Source: a bacterium
GTDB lineage: Bacteria > RBG-13-66-14
DNA: 32,816 nucleotides
Direction of reading: 5' to 3'
Assembly: GCA_035528375.1 (NCBI GenBank)
Contig: DATKYS010000130.1
Location: 1 to 32,816, forward strand
The notes below the pieces were generated by a model that had not been told where the DNA came from, made no database searches, and saw nothing but the letters and a program-made list of their open reading frames with translations. The position numbers and the translations under genes were made by a program. Shown in pieces: positions 15,324 to 22,987 of the stretch (position 1 is its first letter; every line of letters begins with the position of its first letter).

Positions 15324-16262
15324 GTGCCGGAGGAGGGCGACGGACGGGAGCTGATCGAGCGCTTCCTGGCCCACCTCGCCGGAGAGAGGGGCTACTCGCC
15401 GGCCACCGTGGCGGCGTACCGCTCCGATCTGGGCTCCATCGAAAAGCGGACCGGGCCGCTGGACGGCCTGACTTCGGCCGCGCTGGTCGGGTACCTGCTC
15501 GTGGAGAAGGAGGCGGGCCGGGCTGCGTCCACCATCCGCCGCCGCCTGGCCGCTTTGCGGTCCTTTGCCAATTTCGCCGCCGCCGAGGGGCTTTTCGACC
15601 GGCCCCTGGGGGACCTCACCCTGCCCCGTCACGCCGAGCCGCTGCCCAAGCCGCTCCGGCCTGAGGAAATCGAGGCGCTGCTCGCGGCCGCCGCGCGCCG
15701 CCTGGAACGGGCGGAGGACAAGGCGGATTCCGTATACAAGCGGTTATCGCCGACGCAACGCGCGCTCCGGGACCTGGCGCTCCTGGAGCTCCTCTACGCC
15801 TCCGGGCTGCGCGTCTCCGAGGCGCTCTCCGTCGAATGGACGCAGCTCGACCTGCGGGCCGGCTACGTCCGAATTACCGGCAAGGGCGGGCTGCAGAGAG
15901 TCGTGCCGGTGGGCGAAACCGCCCTCCGGGCGCTCACGCGGTACCGCGACGCGCTGGGGCAGCCGAAGAGGGCGGACCCGGTCTTCTGCTCACGGCCCGG
16001 CTCGGCCCTGAAGCGGAACCGTGTCAATCGGCTGCTGGCCGGGCTGGCCGCCGAGGCCGGGCTGGACATCGCATCGGGGCCCCACCGGCTCCGTCACAGC
16101 TTCGCCACACATCTTTTAGCCGGCGGGGCGAGCGTGCGGCTGGTCAAGGAGCTCCTGGGCCACAGCCGTTTGACAGAGACCCAGCGCTACACCAGGGTGG
16201 AGGTGAGCCGCCTGGAGCGGGCGCACCGGGAGTCGCACCCGCGCTCTCGCCGGAAGGGATAG
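15324..16262 (+). CDS. xerD: Tyrosine recombinase XerC/XerD-like
   Basis: Site-specific recombinase of the kind that resolves chromosome dimers at dif. The 312-aa protein has a SAM-like N-terminal core-binding domain (about 8-95) and a catalytic domain with all expected residues: R163 (SGLRVSE), K187 (GKGGLQR), H254 and R257 (HRLRHSF), H280 (LLGHSRL) and the nucleophile Y289 (TQRYTRV). A ~20-residue charged insertion at about 126-146 precedes the first arginine motif, as is seen in some XerA/XerC variants. The GTG start at 15324 follows AAGGAGG with seven bases spacing. No dif-like site was identified near it, and no mobile-element context argues against a housekeeping role. XerC versus XerD cannot be decided. 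Confidence 0.92.
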   Translation: MPEEGDGRELIERFLAHLAGERGYSPATVAAYRSDLGSIEKRTGPLDGLTSAALVGYLLVEKEAGRAASTIRRRLAALRSFANFAAAEGLFDRPLGDLTLPRHAEPLPKPLRPEEIEALLAAAARRLERAEDKADSVYKRLSPTQRALRDLALLELLYASGLRVSEALSVEWTQLDLRAGYVRITGKGGLQRVVPVGETALRALTRYRDALGQPKRADPVFCSRPGSALKRNRVNRLLAGLAAEAGLDIASGPHRLRHSFATHLLAGGASVRLVKELLGHSRLTETQRYTRVEVSRLERAHRESHPRSRRKG

Positions 16263-16644
16263 GCGCGCCCACGGGGCCAGGGAGGGGGGCGAAGCGACAT
16301 CCCTCTCCCTCCGGGAGAGGGACCGAGGGTGAGGGCAGCCTGATAAAAACGGGCGGACCTGAAGGTCCGCCCCTACATCATCGCAATTCGCGGCGGCCCG
16401 CGGAGGGGCCGCCCTACACCACCGCTGACAAACCGTCGGGCCGGGGAGAGGGGTGGACGGGAACGTAGAAACGGCGGCCAACAGAAGGTCCGCCCCTACG
16501 TCATCACAATCCGCATTCCCCTCTCCCTTCCAGGGAGCTGCGCGCCGACGGGCTAGGGTGAGAGTCGGGGCCTGAAAGCGGCGGGGTTAGGAAACCCCGC
16601 CCTACGTTATCGGTTTTTAATCGGTGCCCACCGGACGCCGTTGC
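16263..16644. repeat. Intergenic block of dispersed palindromic repeats
   Basis: A gene-free 380-bp gap between convergent genes. It holds a perfect 10-bp-stem hairpin GGGCGGACCT/AGGTCCGCCC (16351-16372), which is repeated exactly at 25007-25028. There is also a GCGGGGTT/AACCCCGC hairpin (16581-16600) ending in CCTAC, and CCCTCTCCCTCCGGGAGAGGG and CTCTCCC/GGGAG-type copies near 16300 and 16520. The last of these contains TGCGCGCCGACGGGCTAGGG, an inverted relative of the segment near 190-215. Confidence 0.8.
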
Positions 16645-18006
16645 TCAGACGATCAACGGCAGGCTCAACGGAACGATGAACACCTTGCCCTCGTAGCGCG
16701 TCGGCCCCCAGAAGAGACCGACGGCGAAGTTCCGCTCCAGGTAGCTCTTCGCCACCACCCGCTCCAGCACCCCGGGGGTCTCCAGTTCCTCGTCCTCCTC
16801 GGTGGCGAACTCGGCGCCGGCCAGGGCGCGGTAGATCTTCGGCATCTCGAGGGGGTAGGCCAGGCGGTCCGACGCGCCGTCCGGGACGAGGCCGGTCACA
16901 CGGACGCCGCCGGGCACGGGCTCCGTCTGCAGGCCCAGGTAGAAGTGAAGGGCGTCGTGGGCCCCCAGGCGGGGTTCGGCGGGACGCTCACCCAGGACGA
17001 CCCGCACCGTCAGCTCCACGTCCCCCCGGAGGATTCCCAGCTCGACCGTCTCCCCGATTCTCCGTGCAAGCATGGCGGTCTGCAGCACGATGGGATCGCC
17101 GACCGGCTCTCCGTCGAGGGTTTCGAGAACATCGCCCCTCGCCAGCCCCGCGGCCTCGGCCGGGGAACCGGGGAGGAGATACCGGACGACGAGCCCCGGA
17201 CCGTCGTCGTTCACGACGGGCACCAGACCCAGGCAGGGCCGCTCTATCCCCCCTCCCTCCTCGAGCCTCTCGACGACTCCGCGGAGGAGCTCCGCCGGCA
17301 CGACCAGGGCCCGGCCCGAATCGGAGAATGGTCCCGGTCGCGCCACCACCAGACCCGCCACCCGACCGTCGCCGTCCACCGCCGGTCCGCCCCAGCAGAA
17401 CGGCTCCACGGCGGCGGCTAAGAGATACGAACGCTCTATCTGCGTGAATCCGCTCCTGACGCGTCTCCCCGTGGCCAACGCCGGGACGTCCACCAGGCCG
17501 AGCTCGGGCGACAGGCCGAGGATGTGCAGGGCCGCGTTGGCCTCCAGGCCGTCCGTTGAAACCCAGGTCACGGGCGGGGGCGGGTCCTCGATTTTCAACA
17601 GCGCGACTCCGGTGGGCCCGTCCACCCCCACCACCTCGGCCGGACGCTCCTCGCCGTCGGCGGTGCGCACCCAGACCATGCGCCAGCCGGTGAGGAACTC
17701 GGCGCTGGTCAACACGTGTCCCTCGGAGTCCACGACGAAGCCGGACCCGGGGTAGCGCGGGGGCGAGACCTCGGTGAGCCCCGGCTTGATGTCGGGCACG
17801 CGCCAGCGGAGGTCGGTGTCCACCCGGACGGCGACCACGGCCCCCTTGGCGTTCAGGGCCTCCGCGCAGAGGCGGGCGCCGCAGGTGGCGCAGTAGAGGT
17901 TCTCCGCCGGTGAGGCCTCGCCGCAGACGGGGCACACCACGCTTTCGGCCGTGGCGGCCACGACCGAAAGGCAGACCAGAGCCGCAATCATCCGGAGCGG
18001 GGTCAT
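16645..18006 (-). CDS. Exported HtrA-like pseudoprotease with zinc ribbon and PDZ domain
   Basis: A 453-aa protein. A signal peptide (1-20) is followed by a zinc ribbon with CPVC at 25-28 and CATC at 39-42, a trypsin-like HtrA fold (about 52-245), a PDZ domain (about 255-338; LPGSPAEAAGLARGDVLETLDG) and a C-terminal domain of ~110 aa. The fold is clear from GSGFVVDSEGHVLTSAEF and GGPAVDGDGRVAG, but the catalytic residues are all replaced: Glu103 where His is expected, Gly133 for Asp, and Trp205 for the nucleophilic Ser. It is therefore probably a binding or scaffolding protein. Its ATG directly abuts the ctpA stop, so it is co-expressed with a PDZ-containing protease and may guide substrates to it (inference). 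An exported zinc ribbon is unusual. Confidence 0.85.
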   Translation of the reverse strand: MTPLRMIAALVCLSVVAATAESVVCPVCGEASPAENLYCATCGARLCAEALNAKGAVVAVRVDTDLRWRVPDIKPGLTEVSPPRYPGSGFVVDSEGHVLTSAEFLTGWRMVWVRTADGEERPAEVVGVDGPTGVALLKIEDPPPPVTWVSTDGLEANAALHILGLSPELGLVDVPALATGRRVRSGFTQIERSYLLAAAVEPFCWGGPAVDGDGRVAGLVVARPGPFSDSGRALVVPAELLRGVVERLEEGGGIERPCLGLVPVVNDDGPGLVVRYLLPGSPAEAAGLARGDVLETLDGEPVGDPIVLQTAMLARRIGETVELGILRGDVELTVRVVLGERPAEPRLGAHDALHFYLGLQTEPVPGGVRVTGLVPDGASDRLAYPLEMPKIYRALAGAEFATEEDEELETPGVLERVVAKSYLERNFAVGLFWGPTRYEGKVFIVPLSLPLIV

Positions 18007-19545
18007 CTACTCCTCGGCGGCCAGCTCGGCGAGCTTGACCACGGTGGCGGTGCGGGCCTGGGCGAGGGCGGTCTCATCGTTCATCAGCCGGCCGACCTCG
18101 GCGATCCACGAATCGCGGGAAGCCCGGAAGCGGGCGGCGTTGGCGCGACCGTCCACCCCGCCGATCTGGGCGATTATCTCGGAGCGCGTGTAGAGGCGGA
18201 GCTGATCGAGCACCTCGGGCGTGAGCTCGGCCGGGACCCACTCGAAGGGCTTCGCCTGGGCGTCCATGAAGGCCGTGACGAGACCGGTCAGCTCCTCGTC
18301 GGTGAGGGAGGCGAAGGTCCCCTCCGGATCAATCTCGTGCTTCAGGCGGAACTCGGTGGCGAGGGCGCGGTGGTAGCCCGACCCGACGAAGTGCGCGGTG
18401 AAGCCGGTGTAGATGACCGGCTCCAGGTACACGTCGGGGTCTATGCCCACGCCGTCAATGCAGACGCCGTCGGGGGTGAAGTACCGGGCGATGGTGAGCT
18501 TGATGGCCATGTCGTCGGGGGCGCCGGGCTGGAGCTTGGAGAGGTTGAAGATGCTCTGCACCGAGCCCTTGCCGAAGGTGGTGGTGCCGAAGACCAGGGC
18601 GCGGTTCCAGGCCCTCAGGGCGCCGGTGACTATCTCCGAGGCCGAGGCCGAGCCGGAATCCACCAACAGAGCCACCGGGACGTCGGTCCGGAAGCCGTTC
18701 CCCGCGGCCCGGTACTCGGTGTGGGTCTCGACGGCGTTGCGGCCCTCGGTGTAAACCACCAAATCCCCGGGCTTCGAGAAGATCTGGCTCACCTCGATGG
18801 CGGCCTCGAGCGTGCCGCCCGGGTTGCTCCGCAGGTCCAGAAGCAAGACGCGCATCCCCTCCGCGGTGAGATCCTGGATCGCCGAGGTGAGCTCCTCGGC
18901 GGTGTCGTCCGAAAAATCGCTGATGCGGATGTAACCGGTGGCGTCGTCCACCATGAAGTGATCCGGGACGCTGTCCACCTTTATCTCTTCGCGGACCAGG
19001 GTGATATTCATCACGTCGTCCATGCCGGGGCGGTAGATGGAGAGGGTCACCTCGGTACCCGGCTCGCCGCGCATCATCGCCACCGCCTCGTTGATGTCCA
19101 TCTCGTAGGTGCTCTTGCCGTCAATCTCGAGGATTTTGTCGCCGGGCATGAGGCCGGCCCGCGACGCCGGTGTGTCATCGAAGGGCGCCATAACCGTCAG
19201 CGTCTTGTCCTCGGTGGTTATCTGCACCTGCATCCCCAGGCCGCCGAACTTGCCCGTGGTCTCCAGCCGCAGGTCGTCGTAGAGGTGCGGGTCCATCAGC
19301 ATGGAGTGGGGGTCCAGCGTCGCCAGCATCCCCTGAATGGCCCCGTAGATGAGCTCGTCGAAGGGCATCTCCTCCACGTACTCCCGGCTCACGAGCCGCA
19401 GGGCCGCGTTGAAGGTGGCCAGAAGCTGGTAGGAGTTGACGTCGCTCCCCTCGGCCAGGACGACGCTGCCCGCTCCCACGATGACCCAGAGGGAGAGGCC
19501 GAGAAGCACGCCCACGACCAGGGTGGTGAATATTTTCTTGCCCAT
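18007..19545 (-). CDS. ctpA: C-terminal processing peptidase, S41 family
   Basis: A periplasmic serine protease that trims or degrades proteins from the C-terminus. The 512-aa protein has an N-terminal signal or anchor helix (about 6-28) and a helical cap. The PDZ domain (about 90-175) contains GGLGMQVQI and PASRAGLMPGDKILEIDG. The S41 core carries VLLLDLRSNPGGTLEAA, the nucleophile region LVDSGSASASEIVTGAL, and the general-base lysine in TFGKGSVQ, all intact. An extra C-terminal helical region of ~110 residues follows the usual end of the core. ATG at 19545 with GGAG upstream is preferred to a GTG two codons earlier. The downstream pseudo-HtrA gene starts immediately after the stop. Confidence 0.93.
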   Translation of the reverse strand: MGKKIFTTLVVGVLLGLSLWVIVGAGSVVLAEGSDVNSYQLLATFNAALRLVSREYVEEMPFDELIYGAIQGMLATLDPHSMLMDPHLYDDLRLETTGKFGGLGMQVQITTEDKTLTVMAPFDDTPASRAGLMPGDKILEIDGKSTYEMDINEAVAMMRGEPGTEVTLSIYRPGMDDVMNITLVREEIKVDSVPDHFMVDDATGYIRISDFSDDTAEELTSAIQDLTAEGMRVLLLDLRSNPGGTLEAAIEVSQIFSKPGDLVVYTEGRNAVETHTEYRAAGNGFRTDVPVALLVDSGSASASEIVTGALRAWNRALVFGTTTFGKGSVQSIFNLSKLQPGAPDDMAIKLTIARYFTPDGVCIDGVGIDPDVYLEPVIYTGFTAHFVGSGYHRALATEFRLKHEIDPEGTFASLTDEELTGLVTAFMDAQAKPFEWVPAELTPEVLDQLRLYTRSEIIAQIGGVDGRANAARFRASRDSWIAEVGRLMNDETALAQARTATVVKLAELAAEE

Positions 19546-19629
19546 GTTCACTCCAGGGTGTGATGGAAGGTGTCCAAAGCGGGTCCCGCCCGCCGTACGT
19601 TATAAGCTTACGCGACGCCCGCCGGTCTA

Positions 19630-19728
19630 GTTGCGCCCTCAAACAATCCCCCCTCTCCCCTCTGGGGAGAGACTCGCCTACGGGTAGGGGTGAGGAGTGG
19701 CGGGCGGGTCAGGAGACCCGACACTACT
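19630..19728. repeat. Dispersed repeats upstream of ctpA
   Basis: CCCTCTCCCCTCTGGGGAGAG hairpin (about 19651-19672) followed by CTCGCCTACGGGTAGGGGTGAGG (inverted relative of the left-end family), then GGCGGGTCAGGAGACCCG. Confidence 0.65.
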
Positions 19729-19738
19729 TATTTTTTCC

Positions 19739-19768
19739 TTGACAATGCATATATAAATATGTTACAAT
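19739..19768 (+). promoter_or_regulatory. Strong sigma-70-type promoter of the arginine-rich peptide gene
   Basis: Consensus TTGACA (19739-19744), an 18-base spacer, and TACAAT (19763-19768, 5/6) in an AT-rich stretch that contrasts with the surrounding GC-rich DNA. The predicted start of transcription is about 30 bases before the gene's ATG. Confidence 0.75.
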
Positions 19769-19804
19769 ATACATAGAAAGTTTGCATATATGAAAGGAGG
19801 TGAA

Positions 19805-19924
19805 ATGTCCAGACGACGCTCAAACAGGCCCAAAACAGTCACCGTTAGAAGTCATATAAGACGGCTTCGAAGTGGAAGTACTGTTAGGGTAACACGTCAT
19901 AGAAGATCTAGCCCGAGAAGATAG
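19805..19924 (+). CDS. 39-aa arginine-rich small protein
   Basis: A short ORF with a near-perfect ribosome binding site (AAAGGAGGTG ending two bases before the ATG) and a consensus promoter at 19739-19768. The peptide has 14 arginines in 39 residues and only one lysine and no acidic residues, so it is extremely basic. It has two similar halves: TVTVRSHIRRLRSGS and TVRVTRHRRSSPRR, i.e. a doubled V-x-V-x-x-H-x-R-R pattern joined by a Ser/Gly turn. From memory, such V-x-V-x-x-H-x-R-R units occur in uncharacterised small proteins. Roles as a nucleic-acid-binding protein or a basic peptide are guesses. AGA codons dominate, unlike the GC-rich neighbours, so a foreign origin is likely. It converges on the methyltransferase gene. 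Confidence 0.7.
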   Translation: MSRRRSNRPKTVTVRSHIRRLRSGSTVRVTRHRRSSPRR

Positions 19925-19988
19925 TGATAAAGATACTTCTTTTTTACTACTTCTTAGTTGCATAGACATCAATGGCGTGACTGTATAC

Positions 19989-20012
19989 GAGGAGGACCAT
20001 AGGGTCCTCCTC
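19989..20012. terminator. Perfect hairpin between convergent genes
   Basis: GAGGAGGACC (19989-19998), loop ATAG, GGTCCTCCTC (20003-20012): a perfect 10-bp stem lying exactly between the small arginine-rich gene and the methyltransferase stop. No T-run follows on either strand. It may block convergent transcription or be one more member of the dispersed hairpin families. Confidence 0.5.
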
Positions 20013-21664
20013 TACGATTCGGAACCCATCTCTTCCTGATATTCCCGCCGGTGGCGCGGGGCCTTCTTGGTGTACTCGATGCGGCCCGCTTCGGGATACT
20101 CCACCCGCGCCCGGCCCTCCATTAAATCCTTCAACCAAATCACCTGCAACCTTGGGTAGTCCCGCGTGCCCAGGGTTACGGTCCCCTTGCCCGCGGCGTG
20201 CTCGCGCATCTTGGACGTGGGCTTGAGGGCGCTCACCAGCGCCCCCAGGTCCGCCCCCTCGCGCACCACCACCGCGTCCAGATAACCCACATCCTTGACG
20301 CCGGTACTGCCCCCCTTAACCTCGATTAACGCTTTCCCGTCACGAACCTTCTTCCCCTCGGGGTAACCGAAAAAGAGGTAGCCGTCAATGCCGGTGTCGG
20401 GCCCTTTTCGCCCGCCCTTATAGGGCATGGCCCCAATCTCGCTCAACACCCACAGCTCGAACTCGTGCTTGTCGGCGCGGGCCAGCTCCAGCGCCCCGGC
20501 GTAGCTGGCCGGAAGGCCGTGGGTTTCTATCTCGATGCCGGGGAAGGCGGCGGTCAGGCGGGTGCGGATGAGGTTTATCGCCAGGTGGGTGATGTCTATG
20601 CCGATCCAGGAACGGCCAAGCTTTTCGGCGGCGTGGACCGTCGTCCCGCACCCGCAGAAGGGGTCGAGGACCACATCGCCCTCGTTGCTGCTGGCCGAGA
20701 TGATGCGCTCTAGCAAAGCTTGGGGTTTCTGTGTGGGATAGCCAAGGCGTTCAGCATCATGTGCACCAATTTGCACAATATCGTCCCACAGATTTTGAAT
20801 TGGCATGCCCATGAGTTCGTCCACGAAGCTTTTTCTCCGTAAACGTCCATTTTTATTCTTAGGGAAGTGGATACGGCCTTCTTTATCCCACTGCTCCATT
20901 TTTTCTTTTGTAATCATCCAACCGTTAGCAGGTGGTTTAAAACCTTTGTATTCATAAATTAAATTTGGTCGATAAGCTGGGTTCGTAAGGCTCGTTGCTT
21001 GGTACCTTCTACCGTTTTCATCAACTAAGGTAAAGCATTTAGCGACATATTCCTTATATTCCTTAGAATCCTTATTATACTGGGGTGTGAACTTCGCTTT
21101 TAACGACTTAGAATAAAAGAAAATAATATCTGTACAAGTACCAAAACGATTTGATTCGTGAACTGCGCTAGAAAAACCATGACGTCTTTTCCACGTAATC
21201 TCATTTCGGAAATTATTTACCCCAAACACCGCATCCATCACCAGCTTGAGGTAGTGGCTAGCCGTGGGGTCGCAGTGGAGGTATATGCTCGCGGTATCCT
21301 TCATCACCCGGCGAATCTCCAGCAGCCGGTTCGCCATATGCACCAGGTACGCCATCATGTCGTTCTGGCCGAGAAACTGGAGCAGGGCGCCGGTCAGCTT
21401 CGCCAGGTCGCTGTTGCCGTAGGGGTTATTCCGGATTTCCTCGTACTCGCGCTCGGTCTGGATGGTCCAGTGCCAGGTGTCCTCGAAGGCCCGAATCTGG
21501 GCGGCGTCGCCCAGCTCCTCCGGCGGTTTGAAGAGGACGGTGTAGGTGGCGTTGGAGTTGAAGGGCGGGTCGAGGTAGACGAGGTCCACGGAGGCGTCCG
21601 GAATCATCCCCCGCATGACGTCGAGGCAATCACCGTAGTAGAGCTGGCGCGTGCGTTCTTTCAC
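20012..21664 (-). CDS. DNA methyltransferase fused to an Mrr-like nuclease domain
   Basis: A 550-aa site-specific amino-methyltransferase. The catalytic motif IV is DPPFNSN (about 32-38), after YGDCLDVM; the SAM motif I, VLDPFCGCGTTVHAA, follows the recognition region near 325. This order (IV before I) fits the beta class. Between them lies the target-recognition region. The C-terminal ~170 residues form a second domain with KGPDTGIDGYLFF and ALIEVKGG, a D-x(n)-E-x-K arrangement typical of Mrr/PD-(D/E)xK nucleases, then VKDVGYLDAVV. Whether it cuts DNA is unknown. No separate restriction gene adjoins. The GTG start at 21664 has AAGGGA upstream and lies 9 bp after the EnvC-like gene. The recognition segment is much more AT-rich than either flank. 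Confidence 0.9.
   Translation of the reverse strand: MKERTRQLYYGDCLDVMRGMIPDASVDLVYLDPPFNSNATYTVLFKPPEELGDAAQIRAFEDTWHWTIQTEREYEEIRNNPYGNSDLAKLTGALLQFLGQNDMMAYLVHMANRLLEIRRVMKDTASIYLHCDPTASHYLKLVMDAVFGVNNFRNEITWKRRHGFSSAVHESNRFGTCTDIIFFYSKSLKAKFTPQYNKDSKEYKEYVAKCFTLVDENGRRYQATSLTNPAYRPNLIYEYKGFKPPANGWMITKEKMEQWDKEGRIHFPKNKNGRLRRKSFVDELMGMPIQNLWDDIVQIGAHDAERLGYPTQKPQALLERIISASSNEGDVVLDPFCGCGTTVHAAEKLGRSWIGIDITHLAINLIRTRLTAAFPGIEIETHGLPASYAGALELARADKHEFELWVLSEIGAMPYKGGRKGPDTGIDGYLFFGYPEGKKVRDGKALIEVKGGSTGVKDVGYLDAVVVREGADLGALVSALKPTSKMREHAAGKGTVTLGTRDYPRLQVIWLKDLMEGRARVEYPEAGRIEYTKKAPRHRREYQEEMGSES
20761..21240 (-). other. AT-rich recognition segment inside the methyltransferase gene
   Basis: By hand count these 480 bases contain about 185 G+C (about 39%), while the line of 60 bases just beyond (21241-21300) has 36 (60%), and the other flank is likewise GC-rich. 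The segment encodes residues of about 142-301, i.e. the part between catalytic motif IV and the SAM motif where the target-recognition domain of this enzyme class lies. Codon use changes to AAA, AAT and TTT within it. Confidence 0.8.
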
Positions 21665-21673
21665 CGTCGTCCC

Positions 21674-22882
21674 TTATTCCGCCAGGTACACCAGGGGGTC
21701 CACGGCCCGGCCGGCCTTGCGGATCTCGAAGTGCAGCGCCGGCTCGGTGATGGAGCCCGTCGAGCCCACGGTGCCCAGCCGCTGGTTCTCCTCCACCCGG
21801 TCCCCCACCCCGACCAACAGGTCCTGGGCGTGGGCGTAGAGGGTATGGACGCCGTCGGCGTGGGCGACGACCAGGAGCTTGCCGTAGCCCTGGAACCAGT
21901 CGGAGTAGATGACCTCCCCGGGGAGGACGCTCACGAAGTAGCGGCCCTCGGGGGCGGCGATGTCTATGCCGTCGGACTTGGTTGTGGTGCCGTAGCGCGG
22001 GTCCTCGACGCGGCCGAAGTAGCGGATGATGGTCCCCTCGGTGGGCCAGATGCGCAGCTTGGGTATATTGGAGCTGTAAACGTCGGAGTCGGGTATATCG
22101 GCCACGCTCATCTCGCGCCCGGCGCGCTCGCTGGCGTCGGCGGCCACGAGCTGGTCCAGCTTCGACTGCAGCCGGGACGCCGCCTTCTCCTTCTCCTGGA
22201 TCACCGCCTCGTAGGCCGAGCGCTCCCGCTGCACCTGCTCGAGGAGTGTCTGTTTCTCGGCGAGGTCGCTCTCGTAGAGGGCCAGCTCCTCCCTGGCCAG
22301 CTCCTCGAGGCGCTCGAGGGTTCCCATGGCCACATTGAGGTCGGCTTTTCTGAGCTCCTGCTCGTCCACGGCGGCCAGAATCTCGTCGTAGATGGTGCGG
22401 TCCTGGTGGGCGAAGGCCTTGAGGAAGAGGAATCGCCGGGCCATGGCGGAGAAGTCCCGGGCGGAGAAGACGAAGCGGGAGCCGCCGTCGCGGCCTATCA
22501 TGTACAGAAGGGAGAGCCGCCGGCCCAGAAGGTCCCGCCGCTCGTCGGCCTGGCGCTCGAGGCGGTCTATCTCCATCTGTGTGGCGGCGACGGCCTCGGC
22601 GGTGGTGCCCTGGGCCTTCTGCAGGCGGCGCTGGTTGGCCCGTCCCCGCTCGGCGCGCTGCTGTAACAACTGGAGCTCGCCCAGGATGCCCAGCTCCTGC
22701 CGGCGGACCTTCTCCCGCGCCTGGCGCTGGGCCCGCAGGTCGTCCTCGATGGCCGACAGCTCGGAGCGGATTTCCTCCACCCCGGCCAGCGCCCGGTGGG
22801 CGAACAGGGCCACCCCGGCGAAGACCGCCAGTCCGACCAACGCCAGGGACAACACGGGCACGAGGCGCCTGACCTTCGACAC
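21674..22882 (-). CDS. EnvC-like coiled-coil protein with partly degenerate LytM domain
   Basis: A 402-aa envelope protein. It has a signal or anchor helix (about 8-33) and a long coiled coil (about 35-250; heptads rich in Leu, Glu, Arg and Gln, with a central SLLYMIGRDGGSRFVFSARDF element typical of EnvC). A LytM/M23 domain spans about 280-400. In that domain, Ser303 stands where the first zinc His is expected (KSDGIDIAAP), Asp307 and His351 (LYAH) remain, and the last HxH has become ALH (Ala382, His384). One ligand and one catalytic His are lost, so it is more likely an activator of a cell-wall amidase, like EnvC, than a hydrolase. The amidase is not in the window. GTG at 22882 follows GGAGGA. 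Confidence 0.87.
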   Translation of the reverse strand: MSKVRRLVPVLSLALVGLAVFAGVALFAHRALAGVEEIRSELSAIEDDLRAQRQAREKVRRQELGILGELQLLQQRAERGRANQRRLQKAQGTTAEAVAATQMEIDRLERQADERRDLLGRRLSLLYMIGRDGGSRFVFSARDFSAMARRFLFLKAFAHQDRTIYDEILAAVDEQELRKADLNVAMGTLERLEELAREELALYESDLAEKQTLLEQVQRERSAYEAVIQEKEKAASRLQSKLDQLVAADASERAGREMSVADIPDSDVYSSNIPKLRIWPTEGTIIRYFGRVEDPRYGTTTKSDGIDIAAPEGRYFVSVLPGEVIYSDWFQGYGKLLVVAHADGVHTLYAHAQDLLVGVGDRVEENQRLGTVGSTGSITEPALHFEIRKAGRAVDPLVYLAE

Positions 22883-22987
22883 GGGGATTCCTCCGCCCCA
22901 AGCCTAGCACCGACGGCCCGGCGCGTCAACCGGAGCGCGGGGTGTGGTAAACTAAGGCCGGACTCGCGAGCCGGAGGGACCCGCCCC

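Noticed and set aside
15324-16262. Integrase of a mobile element
   Set aside because: The protein looks like a chromosomal XerC/D, has native base composition, and no attachment site, tRNA or phage genes are adjacent.
18337-19563. Open plus-strand frame of about 400 codons over ctpA
   Set aside because: Antisense of a gene with an intact S41 active site; no start signals.
21158-22666. Open plus-strand frame of about 500 codons over the EnvC-like and methyltransferase genes
   Set aside because: Antisense shadow: it crosses two real genes, has no ribosome binding site or recognisable domain, and is His/Val/Gly-rich as such shadows are.
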